64,000 nt of DNA from the NCBI GenBank assembly GCA_017428525.1, contig JAFRQQ010000027.1, forward strand, positions 1 to 64,000, read 5' to 3'. This document shows, piece by piece, positions 63,444 through 64,000 of this stretch. This stretch comes from Clostridia bacterium (GTDB taxonomy: Bacteria; Bacillota; Clostridia; Oscillospirales; Acutalibacteraceae). How positions within the stretch are numbered: position 1 is the stretch's first letter; every line of letters starts with the position of its first letter. The notes under the pieces are model-generated. The model did no database searches and was not told the DNA's origin. It saw only the letters and a list, made by a program, of their open reading frames with translations. Position numbers and translations under genes: made by a program.

Positions 63444-64000
63444 GCCGCAAGCAGAAGAACTCCGACGCGCCCGTCACGCCGGAAACGCTGCCGGAAATCC
63501 CCGAAAGCGAGGCCTGGACCTATCAGATCGAGGGCATGAAGGCGCCGATCATCGGCAAGCCCGTGGAGAACGCCGGCGTCAAAAAGGCCGTCGTGATCGC
63601 GGTGCTGATCGTCGCGATCGGCCTGTCCATCTTCTTCTCCGTGCGCGCGGTCCACAGTGAGACCTACAACTACACGCAAACGGAGATCGGCTGGGAGCTG
63701 ACGAAATTCAGCAATCCCGGCGACATCACGCAGCTCACGCTGGATTGCGCGGAAAATGACAGCGCAAAGCCGCTGACCTCCATCCGCGAATACGCCTTCA
63801 ACTGCGACGACAAGCTCACGAGCATCACCGTGGGCAAAGACGTGCGGGAGATCGACAGCAAGTCCTTCTACAGCGTCTGGAATCTGCAGACGATCTTTGT
63901 GGATCCGGAAAACGCATGGTTCTGCGACGTGGACGGCGTGCTTTACGACAAGGCGCTCACCCGCGTGATCTGCTATCCGATCGATCACGACGCCTATCTG
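63440..64000 (+). CDS. Membrane-anchored BspA-type leucine-rich-repeat protein (cut by window edge)
   Basis: 187 codons visible, open at the right edge. A cytosolic start of about 50 residues, one membrane segment (about 50-68), then an extracytoplasmic LRR_5/BspA-type region with REYAFNCDDKLTSITVGKDVREI and FYSVWNLQTIFVDPEN followed by WFCDVDGVLYDKALTRVI. Such repeats mediate protein or glycan binding at the surface. GAGGTGG precedes the ATG, which overlaps the carrier stop. Confidence 0.82.
   Translation, partial: MSRKQKNSDAPVTPETLPEIPESEAWTYQIEGMKAPIIGKPVENAGVKKAVVIAVLIVAIGLSIFFSVRAVHSETYNYTQTEIGWELTKFSNPGDITQLTLDCAENDSAKPLTSIREYAFNCDDKLTSITVGKDVREIDSKSFYSVWNLQTIFVDPENAWFCDVDGVLYDKALTRVICYPIDHDAYL

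Overview
The window is a GC-rich (roughly 60 %) chromosomal segment of a low-copy-repeat Gram-positive Clostridia bacterium, most likely an Oscillospirales-type gut organism. The evidence is the gene set (GdpP, RNase J, DnaD plus DnaC/DnaI-type loader, RecX, YrzE-like/YajC pair, a cysteine T-box, BMP-type nucleoside transporter, BspA-type leucine-rich repeat and DUF6273 surface proteins), strong GGAGG ribosome binding sites, and some GTG/TTG starts. No rRNA, tRNA, CRISPR array, phage or transposase gene was recognised. The taxonomic placement is inference from gene content; no alignment was run.

Layout. 1-8865 (minus): housekeeping run RNase J > gdpP > rplI > dnaB > tilS > hpt > ftsH (cut by the left edge). 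8872-11205 (minus): nucleotidyltransferase with a degenerate phosphomannomutase tail. 11288-13544 (plus): rnhA, a YhhN-type lysoplasmalogenase and a secreted metallophosphoesterase. 13545-16650 (minus): lemA/TPM pair, then yajC, a YrzE-like membrane protein whose ribosome binding site lies in a terminator-like hairpin, and a lipoprotein. 16771-23676 (plus): a CE15-like esterase, then xpt with a complete BMP/Nup nucleoside ABC transporter, i.e. purine uptake and salvage. 23683-31271 (minus): rpsB-tsf with a structured leader, T-box(Cys)-cysE-cysS, and an SOS-type recA-recX-rimO operon. 31341-37870 (plus): rpmB, dnaD-dnaC-tex, an alpha/beta hydrolase and a DUF11 protein. 37889-40401 (minus): an NAD-dependent epimerase/reductase with repeated operator-like half-sites and a MATE exporter. 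40558-42828 (plus): a secreted GH92 enzyme. 42909-50021 (minus): a DUF6273 surface protein, then a five-gene operon (TIM-barrel isomerase, RlmA, GH27, metallophosphoesterase, small SF0329-like protein). 50247-50819 (plus): a divergent TetR regulator. 50877-52440 (minus): Nudix hydrolase and a small membrane protein behind a long leader. 52564-64000 (plus): two-component system, DUF5696 lipoprotein, MIF-like tautomerase, ComEA-like protein, asnS, two paired GPH-type carriers and an LRR protein cut by the right edge.

The accessory theme is glycan and phosphate handling. The GH92 enzyme has glutamine where mannosidases of the family normally have their acid, a change reported for mannose-1-phosphodiester hydrolases, so it may uncap phosphorylated yeast mannan. 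The TetR gene and the GH27 operon share an intergenic region with two strong divergent promoters and a perfect 9-bp inverted repeat between them, which makes a compact candidate regulatory circuit. The paired carriers followed by a membrane-anchored LRR protein form the least explained unit in the window.
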